Origin: Amycolatopsis benzoatilytica AK 16/65
GTDB lineage: Bacteria; Actinomycetota; Actinomycetes; Mycobacteriales; Pseudonocardiaceae
Direction: 5' to 3'
Length of the DNA: 64,000 nucleotides
NCBI RefSeq assembly: GCF_000383915.1
Contig: NZ_KB912942.1
Location: 8,512,470 to 8,576,469, forward strand
Shown one piece after another: positions 8,941-16,420 of the stretch. Positions within the stretch are counted from its first letter, which is position 1, and each line of letters starts with the position of its first letter. Under the pieces are notes generated by a model. The model saw nothing but the letters and a program-made list of their open reading frames with translations, made no database searches and had not been told where the DNA came from. A program made the translations under genes and the position numbers.

Positions 8941-9696
8941 ATGTGCGGCCGTTACGCCGCGACGAAGGACCCGGCGAAGCTGGTCGAGGAGTTCGCCGCG
9001 GTCGACCTGACCGAAGGCCGGGCGCGGGTGGACCACAACGTCGCGCCGACCAAGAACGTCATCACCGTCGTGCAGCGGCACCCGCGCGACGCCGAGGGGC
9101 TCGTGCTCGAAGACGAACCGGCCGAGCGGTCGCTGCGGATCATGCGGTGGGGTCTCGTGCCGTTCTGGGCCAAGGACCCGTCAGTCGGCTCGAGGATGAT
9201 CAACACCCGGGCGGAAACCGCGAAGGAGAAGCCCGCGTTCAAGCGCGCGCTCGCGTCGCGGCGCTGCCTGGTGCCCGCGGACGGCTGGTTCGAGTGGCGG
9301 CGCACCGGCACCGAGAAGGAGCCGTTCTATCTGACGGATCCTTCTGGCGCGTCGCTCGCGTTCGGGGGGATCTGGGAAAGCTGGCGGCCGAAGGACGACG
9401 CCGACGCCGCGCCGCTGATCACCTTCTCGATCATCACCACCGATGCCCAGGGACAGGTCGCCGAGATCCACGACCGGATGCCGCTGGTCGTACCGCGCGA
9501 CAACTGGGCGGGCTGGCTCGACCCGGATCGCTCCGAGGTGGACGAACTGCTGGTGCCGGCTCCGCCCGCGGTGGTCGAATCGCTGGAGCTGCGGCCGGTG
9601 TCGAAACTGGTGAACAACGTCCGCAACAACGGACCGGAATTGCTGCGGCGCGCGGAAGCCGAGCAATCCGTCGACGCGTTGTTCGACGCGCCATGA
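8941..9696 (+). CDS. SRAP-domain protein (YedK/HMCES-like abasic-site DNA-protein crosslinker)
   Basis: A 251-residue SRAP-domain protein. The family covalently shields abasic sites in single-stranded DNA through the N-terminal Cys. The start at 8941 is forced by MCGRYA, which puts the catalytic Cys at position 2 after Met removal; GAGGAGG lies upstream. Other family residues are present: APT near 40, the INTRAET block (Asn/Arg/Glu) near 88, ADGWFEW near 114 and the EIHDRMP block with the active His. An Rv3226c homologue occupies the equivalent place next to aroA-rsgA in mycobacteria. Its stop overlaps the next ATG, suggesting an operon with the hydrolase. Confidence 0.93.
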   Translation: MCGRYAATKDPAKLVEEFAAVDLTEGRARVDHNVAPTKNVITVVQRHPRDAEGLVLEDEPAERSLRIMRWGLVPFWAKDPSVGSRMINTRAETAKEKPAFKRALASRRCLVPADGWFEWRRTGTEKEPFYLTDPSGASLAFGGIWESWRPKDDADAAPLITFSIITTDAQGQVAEIHDRMPLVVPRDNWAGWLDPDRSEVDELLVPAPPAVVESLELRPVSKLVNNVRNNGPELLRRAEAEQSVDALFDAP

Positions 9697-10301
9697 CCAC
9701 CCTGGAGATCGACACGGAGTACGGCCCGGCCCGGGTCGAGCTGCATTGTGCTCCGGAGGGAGACGCGGTGCTGCTGCTCGGCCATGGCGCCGGCGGCGGG
9801 ATCGGGGCGAAGGACCTGGTGGCGGTCGCCCACGCGGCCACCGAGGCCGGGGTGCACGTGGCGTTGGTGGAACAGCCGTACCGGGTGGCCGGCCGGCGCG
9901 CGCCCGCTCCGGCGAAACAGCTGGATGCGGCATGGCTGGCGGTGGCGGACGAGGTGTCGGCTCGGTTCGACGACTTGCCGCTGGTGTTCGGCGGCCGCTC
10001 GTCCGGGGCGCGGGTGGCGTGCCGGACGGCTGCGGCCGGGCAGGCGGTAGCGGTGTTGTGCCTGGCTTTTCCGGAACACCCGCCGGGCCGTCCGGAGAAA
10101 ACCAGGCAAGCGGAGCTGGACGCGGTGGAGGTGCCCGCGCTGGTGATCCAAGGGGAGCGGGACCCGTTCGGCCGTCCGACGCCGGCCCCGCACCACGAGA
10201 TCGTGGTGGTCGCCGGGGACCACTCGCTGTCGGCGGATCTGGACTCGGTGGCCCGGGCGGCGGCGGAGTGGCTGGGAAGGATCGTACGGCCGCATTTGTG
10301 A
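9693..10301 (+). CDS. Small alpha/beta-fold hydrolase (dienelactone-hydrolase-like / KANL3-Tex30 type)
   Basis: The 202-residue protein has a minimal alpha/beta hydrolase fold. The oxyanion region is LLGHGAGGG near 28-36, the nucleophile Ser is in FGGRSSGARVA near 102, the acid is in QGERDPFG near 156 and the His is in VAGDHSL near 178. No lid domain is evident, so this resembles the small Tex30/KANL3-like hydrolases rather than lipases. The ATG overlaps the TGA of the SRAP gene, indicating coupled translation. Substrate unknown; cytoplasmic, since no signal peptide is present. Confidence 0.85.
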   Translation: MTTLEIDTEYGPARVELHCAPEGDAVLLLGHGAGGGIGAKDLVAVAHAATEAGVHVALVEQPYRVAGRRAPAPAKQLDAAWLAVADEVSARFDDLPLVFGGRSSGARVACRTAAAGQAVAVLCLAFPEHPPGRPEKTRQAELDAVEVPALVIQGERDPFGRPTPAPHHEIVVVAGDHSLSADLDSVARAAAEWLGRIVRPHL

Positions 10302-10305
10302 CGGC

Positions 10306-10386
10306 TGTGGATAGGCTCGACCGGAATCACTGCTGGTCAGCGCGCTTTTTGCGGAGTTGTCCACAAGTTGTCGAGCCTGTGGGCAA
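10306..10386. promoter_or_regulatory. Cluster of three DnaA-box-like sites
   Basis: TGTGGATAG at 10306-10314 (reverse complement CTATCCACA), TTGTCCACA at 10357-10365 and TGTGGGCAA at 10378-10386 (reverse complement TTGCCCACA) lie in the 135-base gap before a methyltransferase gene. The middle one equals the usual high-GC actinobacterial DnaA box; the other two differ by about one base. No dnaA or dnaN is nearby, so this is not oriC. Confidence 0.55.
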
Positions 10387-10436
10387 CTGTCGTGAACCGC
10401 CACGTGGCGCGCCTCGTTCGTGCCATGGTGGAGCGC

Positions 10437-11156
10437 ATGACGTCCACCGAAGCAGGCGAGCTCGTTCCCAACGACTATGACACCTTCGGCGAGGCTTACG
10501 CGGTCGAGAACGAACGCAGCCTCATCAACGCCTACTACACCCGTCCGGCGATCCTCGACCTCATGGGCGACGTAAAGGACCGGAGAATTCTCGACGCCGG
10601 GTGCGGTGCCGGGCCGTTGTCCGCCCAGCTGCGCGACCGGGGCGCGGTCGTGTCCGGGTTTGACTTCAGCGCCACGATGGTGGACCTGGCCCGCAAGCGG
10701 CTCGGCGCGGACGCGGACCTGCGGATCGCCGACCTCAGCCAGCCGCTGCCGTACCAGGACCAGTCGTTCGACGACGTCATCGCGGCTTTGGTGCTGCACT
10801 ACCTGGAGGACTGGGCCGCGCCGCTGGCCGAACTGCACCGGGTCCTGCGGCCGGGCGGACGACTGGTGCTGGCCGTCAACCATCCGCACATCTACAAGTA
10901 CGTTCGCCCGGAGGGCAACTATTTCGGCATCGAGAAATGGGCCGAGGAGTACACCTTCAACGGCAAGAATGCCGTCCTCGAATACTGGCATCGGCCGCTG
11001 CGCGCGATGACCGCCGCGTTCACCGACGCCGGCTTCCGCATCGCCGTCGTCGACGAACCGTATCCGGCACCGGGCGCGCGCGAGCGGTTTCCCGAAGAAT
11101 TCGGGGAGAAGGAAGCGTTTCTCTGCTTCCTCTTCTTCGTGCTGGAAGCCGCTTAG
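10437..11156 (+). CDS. Class I SAM-dependent methyltransferase
   Basis: A 239-residue methyltransferase with a Rossmann fold: motif I is ILDAGCGAG near 45-53, motif II region VSGFDFSATMVDLA, motif IV FDDVIAALVLHYLEDW near 104-119, and the post-motif LRPGGRLVL near 130. The ATG at 10437 is chosen because GGAG lies 6 bases before it and the protein start fits the family. The acceptor substrate cannot be predicted; the C-terminal part resembles UbiE/Methyltransf_11 proteins with YWHRPL and a long C-terminal strand region. The promoter interval holds DnaA-box-like sites. It is convergent with ybaK across a palindromic repeat. Confidence 0.85.
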   Translation: MTSTEAGELVPNDYDTFGEAYAVENERSLINAYYTRPAILDLMGDVKDRRILDAGCGAGPLSAQLRDRGAVVSGFDFSATMVDLARKRLGADADLRIADLSQPLPYQDQSFDDVIAALVLHYLEDWAAPLAELHRVLRPGGRLVLAVNHPHIYKYVRPEGNYFGIEKWAEEYTFNGKNAVLEYWHRPLRAMTAAFTDAGFRIAVVDEPYPAPGARERFPEEFGEKEAFLCFLFFVLEAA

Positions 11157-11230
11157 CGCCTGTGTCGCATGGTGCGGTCGCCTACTGCCGACCTGCTCCG
11201 GAGGCAGGTTTGATCGGCCGTCGGGGAAGG

Positions 11231-11273
11231 GAAGGGCCCCTTGAGGGACTCAGATTCCCTCAAGGGGCCCTTC
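11231..11273. repeat. Convergent-gap palindrome family, copy 1
   Basis: A perfect 18-bp inverted repeat (11231-11248 with 11256-11273) around a 7-base centre, beginning GAAGGGCCCC and closing with GGGGCCCTTC, then ACGGAC. It lies between the 3' ends of the methyltransferase and ybaK genes. Related elements occur at 15587, 24012, 30459, 47861 and 52703. Confidence 0.85.
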
Positions 11274-11320
11274 ACGGACGAGGTCCGCGCCCTGTCACCT
11301 GCACCAAACGAGACACGCTC

Positions 11321-11800
11321 TTAGCCGGCCGCGATCGGCGCGATCACCGCACCGGTGAGCCGCACCAGTTCGGCCGGGTCCAGTTCGACCTCCAGGCCAC
11401 GCCGTCCACCCGAGCAGAACATCGTCGGGAAACCCGACGCCGAACTGTCCACCACCACCGGCAGCCGGCTGCGGTGGCCCAGCGGCGAGATTCCGCCCAG
11501 CACGTAACCGGTCGCGCGCTGCGCGGCGGCCGGATCGGCCATCTTGGCTTTCTTGCCGCCGGCGGCCGCGGCGAGGGCCTTCAAGTCCAGCTGGCCGGTG
11601 ACCGGCACCACGCCGACCACGAGCTTGCCGTCGACGTCCGCGACCAGGGTCTTGAACACCCGCGCCGCGTCGAGTCCGAGGGCTTCCACCGCTTCGAGTC
11701 CGAATGACTCGGCGCGCGGGTCGTGGTCGTAGGTGTGCACGGTGTGCGCCACTTTCTGCTTCTGCAGCAGCGCCGTCGCCGGAGTGCCTTTGCCCGCCAT
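11321..11800 (-). CDS. ybaK: Cys-tRNA(Pro) deacylase, YbaK/EbsC family
   Basis: The 159-residue protein belongs to the YbaK/ProX editing-domain family that hydrolyses mischarged aminoacyl-tRNA, typically Cys-tRNA(Pro). Visible family blocks are [14 protein letters not shown] at 6-19, [20 protein letters not shown] near 47-66 with the conserved Lys, and [10 protein letters not shown] near 99 with the GxxSP signature. Length and motifs are normal. A start at 11800 is followed by the typical MAGKGTPAT. Its 5' end faces the sigR promoter region, as mycobacterial ybaK-like genes lie near sigH. Confidence 0.93.
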   Translation of the reverse strand: MAGKGTPATALLQKQKVAHTVHTYDHDPRAESFGLEAVEALGLDAARVFKTLVADVDGKLVVGVVPVTGQLDLKALAAAAGGKKAKMADPAAAQRATGYVLGGISPLGHRSRLPVVVDSSASGFPTMFCSGGRRGLEVELDPAELVRLTGAVIAPIAAG

Positions 11801-11824
11801 GGCGCGAGTCTAGGCAACCGCCGG

Positions 11825-11850
11825 GGAATGCTTGGACGGCACGTTCTGTT
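11825..11850 (+). promoter_or_regulatory. SigR-type (autoregulatory) promoter
   Basis: GGAAT (11825-11829), exactly 18 bases, then GTT (11848-11850). This equals the SigR/SigH consensus GGAAT-N18/19-GTT and lies directly before sigR. The expected transcription start falls at or just before the GTG at 11860, so a leaderless transcript is possible. Confidence 0.8.
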
Positions 11851-11859
11851 GAAGACACC

Positions 11860-12615
11860 GTGAACACCACGCTCGCTACTCCCCGATCCGGCAGGAGCCG
11901 TCCCAGGACCGGCTTGCCGAACCCGCGCGTAAACTCGGTGCTGCCGTATGCGCACAAGCGCATCGACGCCGAACGGGAAGGGAACGGTTTGCCGAGCACC
12001 CCCAACTCCGCGCCGGAAACGGCGGCCGACGACCTGGAGCTCGCCGAGCGCTTCGAGCGCGACGCGATGCCCCTGCTCGACCAGCTCTACGCGGCCGCCA
12101 TGCGGATGACCCGTAACCCGTCCGACGCCGAGGACCTGGTCCAGGAGACCTACCTGAAGGCGTACGCGGCGTTCGCGTCCTTCAAGGCGGGCACGAACCT
12201 CAAGGCGTGGATGTACCGCATCCTCACCAACACCTACATCAACGGCTACCGCAAACGCCAGCGGCAGCCGGTGCAGCAGCCGACGGACGAGATCACCGAC
12301 TGGCAGGTCGCCCGGGCGGAAAGCCACACCTCGAGCGGCCTGCGCTCGGCCGAGGTCGAGGCGATGGACAACCTGCCCGACACCGACGTCAAGGCGGCCC
12401 TGCAGAAGCTGCCCGAGGAGTTCCGGCTCGCGGTCTACCTCGCCGACGTCGAGGGCTTCGCGTACAAGGAGATCGCCGAGATCATGGACACTCCGATCGG
12501 CACAGTGATGTCCAGGCTGCACCGCGGCCGCGCCCAGCTGCGCGACCTGCTGGCCGACGTCGCGCGCGAGCGCGGCTTCATCCGGGGGAACCGCGAGGAG
12601 GTGGCGAAACGATGA
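11860..12615 (+). CDS. sigR: ECF sigma factor SigR/SigH, thiol-oxidative stress
   Basis: Group IV sigma factor controlled by redox-sensing RsrA. Sigma region 2 is [15 protein letters not shown] then [18 protein letters not shown], and region 4 is [20 protein letters not shown] with the [14 protein letters not shown] recognition helix. Two starts are credible. The GTG at 11860 gives 251 residues and lies about 9 bases after the SigR-type -10 (leaderless). The TTG at 11989 gives 208 residues and has GGGAAGGGA 5 bases before it. The 43-residue extension is basic and Pro-rich. Streptomyces makes an unstable long SigR' form from its autoregulated promoter, so the two starts may be functional. rsrA overlaps its stop by ATGA. 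Confidence 0.95.
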   Translation: MNTTLATPRSGRSRPRTGLPNPRVNSVLPYAHKRIDAEREGNGLPSTPNSAPETAADDLELAERFERDAMPLLDQLYAAAMRMTRNPSDAEDLVQETYLKAYAAFASFKAGTNLKAWMYRILTNTYINGYRKRQRQPVQQPTDEITDWQVARAESHTSSGLRSAEVEAMDNLPDTDVKAALQKLPEEFRLAVYLADVEGFAYKEIAEIMDTPIGTVMSRLHRGRAQLRDLLADVARERGFIRGNREEVAKR

Positions 12616-12935
12616 GCGCGGAAGACGTGCCCGCGGAGAAGATGCCCTGCGAGGACGCGCTCGCCGAGATCTACCTGCTGCTGGACCGCGAATGCAGTCC
12701 AGAACGCGACGCGGAGCTGCGCCGGCACATCGACGACTGCCCGCCGTGCCTCGAGGAGTACGGCATCGACGAGCAGATCAAGCACCTGCTCGCCCGCAAG
12801 TGCGGCGGCGACCTCGCCCCGGCGGAGCTGAAGAGCCGGCTGCGCGCGTCGATCCGGCAGACCGTGGCCAGCCAAGGGGGCATCACGGTGGAACGCACCG
12901 AGATCACCTTCGAGCAGCGCACCACCAGCGACTGA
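12612..12935 (+). CDS. rsrA: RsrA, zinc-binding redox-sensitive anti-sigma factor
   Basis: A 107-residue ZAS-family anti-sigma factor that holds SigR under reducing conditions and releases it when a disulfide forms. Cys13, His39, Cys43 and Cys46 make the zinc-binding/redox set (HxxxCxxC at 39-46 preceded by an upstream Cys); Cys28 and a Cys in ARKCGG near 62 are extra. Translation is coupled to sigR (ATGA overlap), ensuring stoichiometric synthesis, and both should respond to the SigR promoter upstream. The C-terminal tail ([15 protein letters not shown]) is typical of actinobacterial RsrA. A GC-rich hairpin follows 10 bases after the stop. Confidence 0.95.
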   Translation: MSAEDVPAEKMPCEDALAEIYLLLDRECSPERDAELRRHIDDCPPCLEEYGIDEQIKHLLARKCGGDLAPAELKSRLRASIRQTVASQGGITVERTEITFEQRTTSD

Positions 12936-12945
12936 CCAGACGACG

Positions 12946-12978
12946 ACGGCCCCCATACCGAATCGGTGCGGGGGCCGT
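12946..12978. terminator. Hairpin between convergent rsrA and bL37 genes
   Basis: A perfect 9-bp outer stem (12946-12954 with 12970-12978) and a 4-bp inner stem (12957-12960 with 12964-12967). No T tract on either side. Its position suggests it ends transcripts in both directions. Confidence 0.65.
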
Positions 12979-12997
12979 GCCGTGTCCAGGCGCGGAC

Positions 12998-13072
12998 TCA
13001 GGCGTTGGGCTTCTTGCCGTGGTTGGCGCCGTTCTTCTTGCGGTCGCGACGCTTGCGGGCGCGCTTCGACAT
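12998..13072 (-). CDS. 50S ribosomal protein bL37
   Basis: A 24-residue, extremely basic protein beginning MSKRARKRRDRKKNGA. It matches the actinobacterial ribosomal protein bL37, a tiny subunit found in mycobacterial 50S structures. The start is secure because GAGGAG lies 6 bases upstream of the ATG. The gene is too short for most gene finders. It is convergent with rsrA across a hairpin and diverges from pdtaS. Confidence 0.9.
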   Translation of the reverse strand: MSKRARKRRDRKKNGANHGKKPNA

Positions 13073-13262
13073 GTTCTTCTCCTCGGTGTGCGCTGAGTGG
13101 CCCGGGGCCGGGGTTCGACACACCGGCCGGGCACGGGTCAACCGTTCAAGTGTGGCATGCGGGTCGCGGCACCTCGGCGGCACCCGCCGCTGCGCTCTGG
13201 TTGGATGAACACAGGAGGTGCTCAGGGATGAATCACACCGCACGCGAGGGCGGCCGGTAGCC

Positions 13263-14783
13263 GTGTCCACGCTCGCTGATCTCCTCGCCGAAAACACCGG
13301 CTTGCCTGGTGAAGCGGCCGACCATCTGCAGACCGTCGTCGCGGAATGGCAGCTGCTCGCCGACCTCTCGTTCGCCGATTTCCTGCTCTGGGTCCCGGTC
13401 TCCGCGGAGCACCACCCGGACGGCGGAGATTTCGTCTGCGTCGCGCACGCGCGGCCCACCACCGCGCCCACCGCGCACCCCGAGGACGTCGTCGGGACCC
13501 GGTTCACCGTGGAAGAGCACCCGCAGCTGGCCAAGGCCATGCGCGAGGTGAAAATCTGCCGTGAGGAAGACCCGCACTGGTACCGCGACCTGCCGATGCG
13601 CCGCGAAGCCGTGCCGGTGAGCTTCGGCGGCGAGGTGATCGCGGTGCTGAGCCGCGAGACCAACCTGGCCGCGCCGCGGGTGCCGAGCCCGCTGGAGATC
13701 GCGTATCTGGGCAGCGCCGGCGACCTGTGCCAGATGATCGTCGACGGCACCTTCCCGCCGCCCGGAGGCAACCAGGCCGACACGCACACCAGCCCGCGCG
13801 TCGGCGACGGCCTGATCCGGCTCGACCCGGCCGGCACGGTCGTGTTCGCCAGCCCGAACGGGCTGTCCGCCTACCACCGGATGGGCCACGAATCGGACCT
13901 GGTCGGTCAGCGGTTGGCCCCGCTGACCCGGTCGCTGATCCGCGACCCGTTCGACGCCACCGAGGTGTCGCACCGGATCATCGAAGCTCTCGACGGCAAG
14001 CCGTCGGCCCGCACCGAGGCCGACTCGAAGCGCGGCGCGGTGGTGCTGTTCCGCGCACTGCCGCTGCGCCCGGCCGGACAGCCGGCCGGTGCGTTGGTGC
14101 TGGTCCGCGACGTCACCGAGGTGAAGCGCCGGGATCGCGCGCTGCTGTCGAAGGACGCGACGATCCGCGAGATCCACCACCGGGTCAAGAACAACCTGCA
14201 GACCGTCGCCGCGCTGCTGCGGCTGCAGTCGCGGCGGACCACGAGCGAGGAAGCCCGGCTGGCGCTGGGCGAATCGGTACGCCGGGTGTCGTCGATCGCG
14301 ATGGTGCACGAGGCGCTGTCGATCTCCGTGGACGAGCGAGTGGACCTGGACAAGCTCCTCGACAACGTGCTGCCGATGGTCGGCGAGGTCGCCACCGCGG
14401 AATCGAAAGTCGGGCTCACCCGCAAGGGCTCGTTCGGCGTGGTGGTGGCCGAGATCGCGACGCCGCTGGTGATGGTGCTGGCCGAGCTGGTGCAGAACGC
14501 CATCGAGCACGCGTTCCCGCAGGGCAGACCGGGCAAGGTCGAGCTCATCGTGGAACGGTCGGCTCGCTGGCTGGACGTGCTGATCCGCGACAACGGCCGG
14601 GGACTGCCGTCCGGGTTCTCGCTGGAACGCAGCGACGGGCTGGGCTTGCAGATCGTCCGGACGCTGGTGGAATCGGAACTGCGCGGGTCGCTGTCACTGC
14701 GGAAGGTGCGCACCGACGAGGCGGGCAACCGGGTGCCGGGCACCGAGGCGGCGCTGCGGATCCCGTTGTCACGCCGGCTCTGA
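13263..14783 (+). CDS. pdtaS: PdtaS-like sensor histidine kinase (HisKA_2 family)
   Basis: A cytosolic 506-residue sensor kinase homologous to mycobacterial PdtaS, which phosphorylates the antiterminator response regulator PdtaR. Order: N-terminal GAF-like domain (about 1-165), PAS domain (about 180-295), HisKA_2 dimerisation helix with EIHHRVKNNLQ (His305/His306 is the phosphoacceptor), and the ATPase with N box LVQNAIEHAF, DNGRGLP and GLGLQIV. The GTG start gives the family N terminus STLADLLAENTGLPG. No transmembrane segment is seen. PdtaR is not in this window. Its position between the sigR region and whiB1 matches M. tuberculosis. Confidence 0.95.
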   Translation: MSTLADLLAENTGLPGEAADHLQTVVAEWQLLADLSFADFLLWVPVSAEHHPDGGDFVCVAHARPTTAPTAHPEDVVGTRFTVEEHPQLAKAMREVKICREEDPHWYRDLPMRREAVPVSFGGEVIAVLSRETNLAAPRVPSPLEIAYLGSAGDLCQMIVDGTFPPPGGNQADTHTSPRVGDGLIRLDPAGTVVFASPNGLSAYHRMGHESDLVGQRLAPLTRSLIRDPFDATEVSHRIIEALDGKPSARTEADSKRGAVVLFRALPLRPAGQPAGALVLVRDVTEVKRRDRALLSKDATIREIHHRVKNNLQTVAALLRLQSRRTTSEEARLALGESVRRVSSIAMVHEALSISVDERVDLDKLLDNVLPMVGEVATAESKVGLTRKGSFGVVVAEIATPLVMVLAELVQNAIEHAFPQGRPGKVELIVERSARWLDVLIRDNGRGLPSGFSLERSDGLGLQIVRTLVESELRGSLSLRKVRTDEAGNRVPGTEAALRIPLSRRL

Positions 14784-14831
14784 TCGCATAATCCGGAGAC
14801 GGGTCCGCTGCGCCGGGCTACGGTTCGGCGC

Positions 14832-15578
14832 ATGCCAGAACTTCACTGGCGTCCGCTCACGAAAGCGGACGCCCAGTCGTCGGCGGATCTGCTCAACGCG
14901 ATCGAAACCGTCGACCGGATCGGCGGCACCCGGCTCGTCTCGGAGGGGATCGAAGGGGCGAAGAAGGTGCACGCGCTGCACCATCCGACGCGGAAACTCG
15001 CCGTGGACATCCACCAGGCGGAAAAGATCAGCAGAGCTCTTTCGTGCGCACGGGTTCGCGCCCGCCCGCTATTTCCAGCGGATCACGCATCCGCTCGGCG
15101 GGGCCACCGCGCCGATTCCGGACGGCTTCGCGACCGAGCGGTGGTCGGCGGAGAACGCCGACGATTTCCGGCTCGTCCGGAATGAGTCCTTTCTGGACCA
15201 TTGGGGCGCGACGCCGGTGTCGGCGGAGGCGTCGGGGAACAAGTTCGCCAACCACGCCATGCAGCCGGAGATCAGTTTTCTGCTGCGGGACAAGGCAACT
15301 GGTGGCGCGGCGAGTCTCGTGCTGACGCGGTCCTGGGAAGCCGACACCGAGACGACCGGGATCCGCGACGCGCATTTCATGGTCGTCGGAACTCGTCCCG
15401 CTTATCGGAATCACGGACTCGGCAGTGCCGCGATCGGATGCGCGCGGCCGGCGAACACGGATCCGGCCAAGCCAGCGCGTCGGTCGATTCGGCGTGCGCG
15501 CAGGGAGCGCCGAGGATTTTAGAACGAGGCGGATTCAGCGGGAGCGAGCGTTATGTGCGGTGGGCGCTGAACGTCTGA
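14832..15578 (+). pseudogene. Decayed GNAT acetyltransferase gene
   Basis: Pieces of one GNAT protein appear in order but in changing frames. MPELHWRPLTKADAQSSADL and VHALHHPTRKLAVDIHQAEK are in frame from 14832. LFRAHGFAPARYFQ, RLVRNESFLDHWG and GIRDAHFMVVGTR are in another frame from about 15037. The C terminus ILERGGFSGSERYVRWALNV, ending at 15578, returns to the first frame. There are thus two frameshifts (about 15020-15037 and 15430-15440). The acetyl-CoA-binding part expected between DRIGG and HALHH is also missing, which points to an internal deletion. No intact product is possible. Confidence 0.82.
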
Positions 15579-15586
15579 GCTGGAAC

Positions 15587-15639
15587 GTCCAGGAAGGGAA
15601 CTCGCGGGAATCAGAACCTTCGAAGCTCCCTTCCCGGAC
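15587..15639. repeat. Convergent-gap palindrome family, degenerate copy
   Basis: Starts GTCCaGGAAGGGA and ends TCCCTTCCCGGAC with a diverged centre. The outer arms match the family found at 11231, 24012, 30459, 47861 and 52703. It sits between the decayed GNAT gene and whiB1, which converge. Confidence 0.6.
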
Positions 15640-15894
15640 ACACGGAAGACAGTGGGCACGATGAAGGGCCGGTACCAGATGGAGCGGTACCGGCCCGTTC
15701 AACGTTCCGCGGGAGGACTTGAGTAGTCCGGGGCGAGGCGGCACCCGGGTGCAGGGTGGCCGACCTCGGTTGTTACGCTCAAACCGGGTAGATGTCGCCA
15801 TGTGCGGCACGGACACGGCAGTGTCCGCCGGGCGAGAGTCCGGTTCGAGTGGTGGTGCTGTTGAGCGTGGGTGGTGCAGCTGAGCCGTAAAGGC
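15640..15894. other. Non-coding gap with an 11-bp hairpin
   Basis: Downstream of whiB1 and of the decayed GNAT gene. It contains a perfect 11-bp inverted repeat (15666-15676 with 15686-15696, GGGCCGGTACC and complement) with a 9-base loop, possibly a terminator without a T tract. I see no gene in the rest. Confidence 0.5.
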
Positions 15895-16149
15895 TCAGGC
15901 GGTGGTACGCGTGCCGATGTGCGTACGGCGGCGCTTGAGCGCGCGTCGCTCGTCTTCGCTCATTCCGCCCCAGACGCCGGCGTCCTGGCCGCTGGCCAGA
16001 GCCCAGGCCAGGCAGTCGGAAGCTGCGGGGCAGCGGTGGCACACGGCCTTCGCCTCGGAGACCTGCAACAGAGCCGGACCGCTGGTTCCCACCGGGAAGA
16101 ACAGCTCGGGGTCCTCGTCTCGGCAGGCCGCGTCGTGGCGCCAGTCCAT
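15895..16149 (-). CDS. whiB1: WhiB1 iron-sulfur transcription regulator
   Basis: An 84-residue WhiB-family protein almost identical in layout to mycobacterial WhiB1, an essential NO-responsive [4Fe-4S] regulator that works with the principal sigma factor. Cluster ligands are Cys9, Cys37, Cys40 and Cys46 (CxxC in VCHRCPAASDC). The family turn GVWGG near 57-61 is followed by the basic DNA-binding tail RRALKRRRTHIG. The internal ATG at 16149 gives the family start MDWRHDAACRDEDPELFFPV and has AAGGAG upstream, so longer starts are rejected. Two Crp-like palindromes lie upstream, consistent with cAMP control known for M. tuberculosis whiB1. Confidence 0.97.
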   Translation of the reverse strand: MDWRHDAACRDEDPELFFPVGTSGPALLQVSEAKAVCHRCPAASDCLAWALASGQDAGVWGGMSEDERRALKRRRTHIGTRTTA

Positions 16150-16219
16150 GTTCGTGAGCTCCTTCACAGTGACGCGGGAGGGCCGCGCCACAGTAGTGGC
16201 GGTCGTGTTTTTGGGTGCT

Positions 16220-16235
16220 TGTGAATGCTTTCACG
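16220..16235 (-). promoter_or_regulatory. Crp-like site, proximal, upstream of whiB1
   Basis: TGTGA-ATGCTT-TCACG matches the actinobacterial Crp/GlxR consensus TGTGA-N6-TCACA with one mismatch. It lies about 70 bases before the whiB1 start codon. Confidence 0.65.
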
Positions 16236-16269
16236 AAGCACCGCGTTCGACAAGGGTTTCGCCAAGATC

Positions 16270-16285
16270 GGTGAGTCAGCTCACC
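16270..16285 (-). promoter_or_regulatory. Crp-like site, distal, upstream of whiB1
   Basis: GGTGA-GTCAGC-TCACC is a perfect palindrome in its arms with the GTGA-N6-TCAC core. It is exactly 50 bases from the proximal site. Confidence 0.6.
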
Positions 16286-16420
16286 CGGCCGAGCTATGCC
16301 TCTGACCTGCGGTTTCATTCTGAAACGACCCGCTCGCCGGAAGGCTGATGCGGTGAACGGAGGGTTTGCGTCGCCGAGCGGCAAGCGACACTTTGCCGCG
16401 GGCGATCAGTGGTCGACTGG

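Noticed and set aside
10306..10386. Replication origin
   Set aside because: Three DnaA-like boxes only; no dnaA, dnaN, AT-rich unwinding stretch or parS nearby.
15217..15522. Independent small acetyltransferase gene
   Set aside because: It is the middle piece of the decayed GNAT gene and lacks its C-terminal half in this frame.
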